The notes under the pieces were generated by a model that was not told where the DNA came from, did not search any database, and was given only the letters and a program-made list of their open reading frames with translations. A program made the position numbers and the translations under genes. Of a stretch of DNA of 5,315 nt, positions 5,186-5,315 are shown piece by piece; position 1 is the first letter of the stretch; every line of letters begins with the position of its first letter. Source of the stretch: Hydrogenophaga sp. (GTDB taxonomy: Bacteria > Pseudomonadota > Gammaproteobacteria > Burkholderiales > Burkholderiaceae_C); contig JAUXXN010000665.1 in assembly GCA_030684755.1 (NCBI GenBank), forward strand, positions 1 through 5,315, in the 5' to 3' direction.

Positions 5186-5315
5186 TTGCAACCAACGACC
5201 TCACTCAAGTCTGCAATTGCGTGTCACCTTGCGCTGCCCGCCACATCGGGCCTGACCGCACACGCCGGAGAACGCAAGTTCACGCTCCTGCCAAAGCCTG
5301 ACGCGCACTTCTTCA
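5186..5315 (+). CDS. Possible start of a secreted-protein gene, truncated by the right edge (tentative)
   Basis: This frame is open from the TTG at 5186 to the end of the window (43 complete codons) and follows the ankyrin stop by 26 bp. The translation resembles a Sec signal peptide: a basic start (SLKSA), a moderately hydrophobic core (IACHLALPATSGL) and a possible signal-peptidase site TAHA/GE near residue 27. A hydrophilic mature start with KFTLLPKPDAHFF follows. Third codon positions after about 5247 are mostly G/C, like the confident genes here. Against it: the start is not ATG, the hydrophobic core is weak and the visible part is short. Two minus-strand frames are also open at the right edge and end with stops near 5203 and 5233, so a leftward gene ending here cannot be excluded. 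No family is recognised. Confidence 0.33.
   Translation, partial: MQPTTSLKSAIACHLALPATSGLTAHAGERKFTLLPKPDAHFF

Overview
The window looks like chromosomal DNA of a moderately GC-rich proteobacterium. Codon choice (G/C-rich third positions in the main genes) and the style of the two-component proteins suggest a betaproteobacterium, most likely Burkholderiales/Comamonadaceae. That placement is inference; no marker gene is present.

Layout: (1) Positions 2-451, minus strand: the first 150 codons of a class I SAM-dependent methyltransferase, whose C-terminus lies beyond the left edge. (2) Positions 452-548: a short gap with two dyad-symmetric elements. (3) Positions 549-1556, minus strand: a complete alpha/beta hydrolase of the hormone-sensitive-lipase (family IV) type. 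(4) Positions 1557-2327: a long gap of about 770 bp between divergent genes. I can assign no gene there with confidence, but it holds a perfect 9-bp inverted repeat, a second spaced inverted repeat and several uninterpreted open frames. (5) Positions 2328-5159, plus strand: a compact three-gene operon. It encodes a NarL/LuxR-type response regulator, a membrane-bound hybrid histidine kinase (start overlaps the regulator stop by 10 bp) and a small ankyrin-repeat protein 16 bp further on. (6) From about 5186: a possible further secreted-protein gene on the same strand, with a TTG start behind a good Shine-Dalgarno, running off the right edge (tentative).

The operon reads as one signalling unit. 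The kinase senses something in or near the membrane through a multi-helix N-terminal domain with no evident periplasmic sensor. It autophosphorylates on His246 and can pass phosphate to Asp58 of the LuxR-type regulator; its own C-terminal receiver (Asp530) may tune the output. The ankyrin protein is probably a cytoplasmic protein-protein interaction partner. The most striking non-coding signal is a perfect 24-bp palindrome inside the kinase gene (3557-3580).
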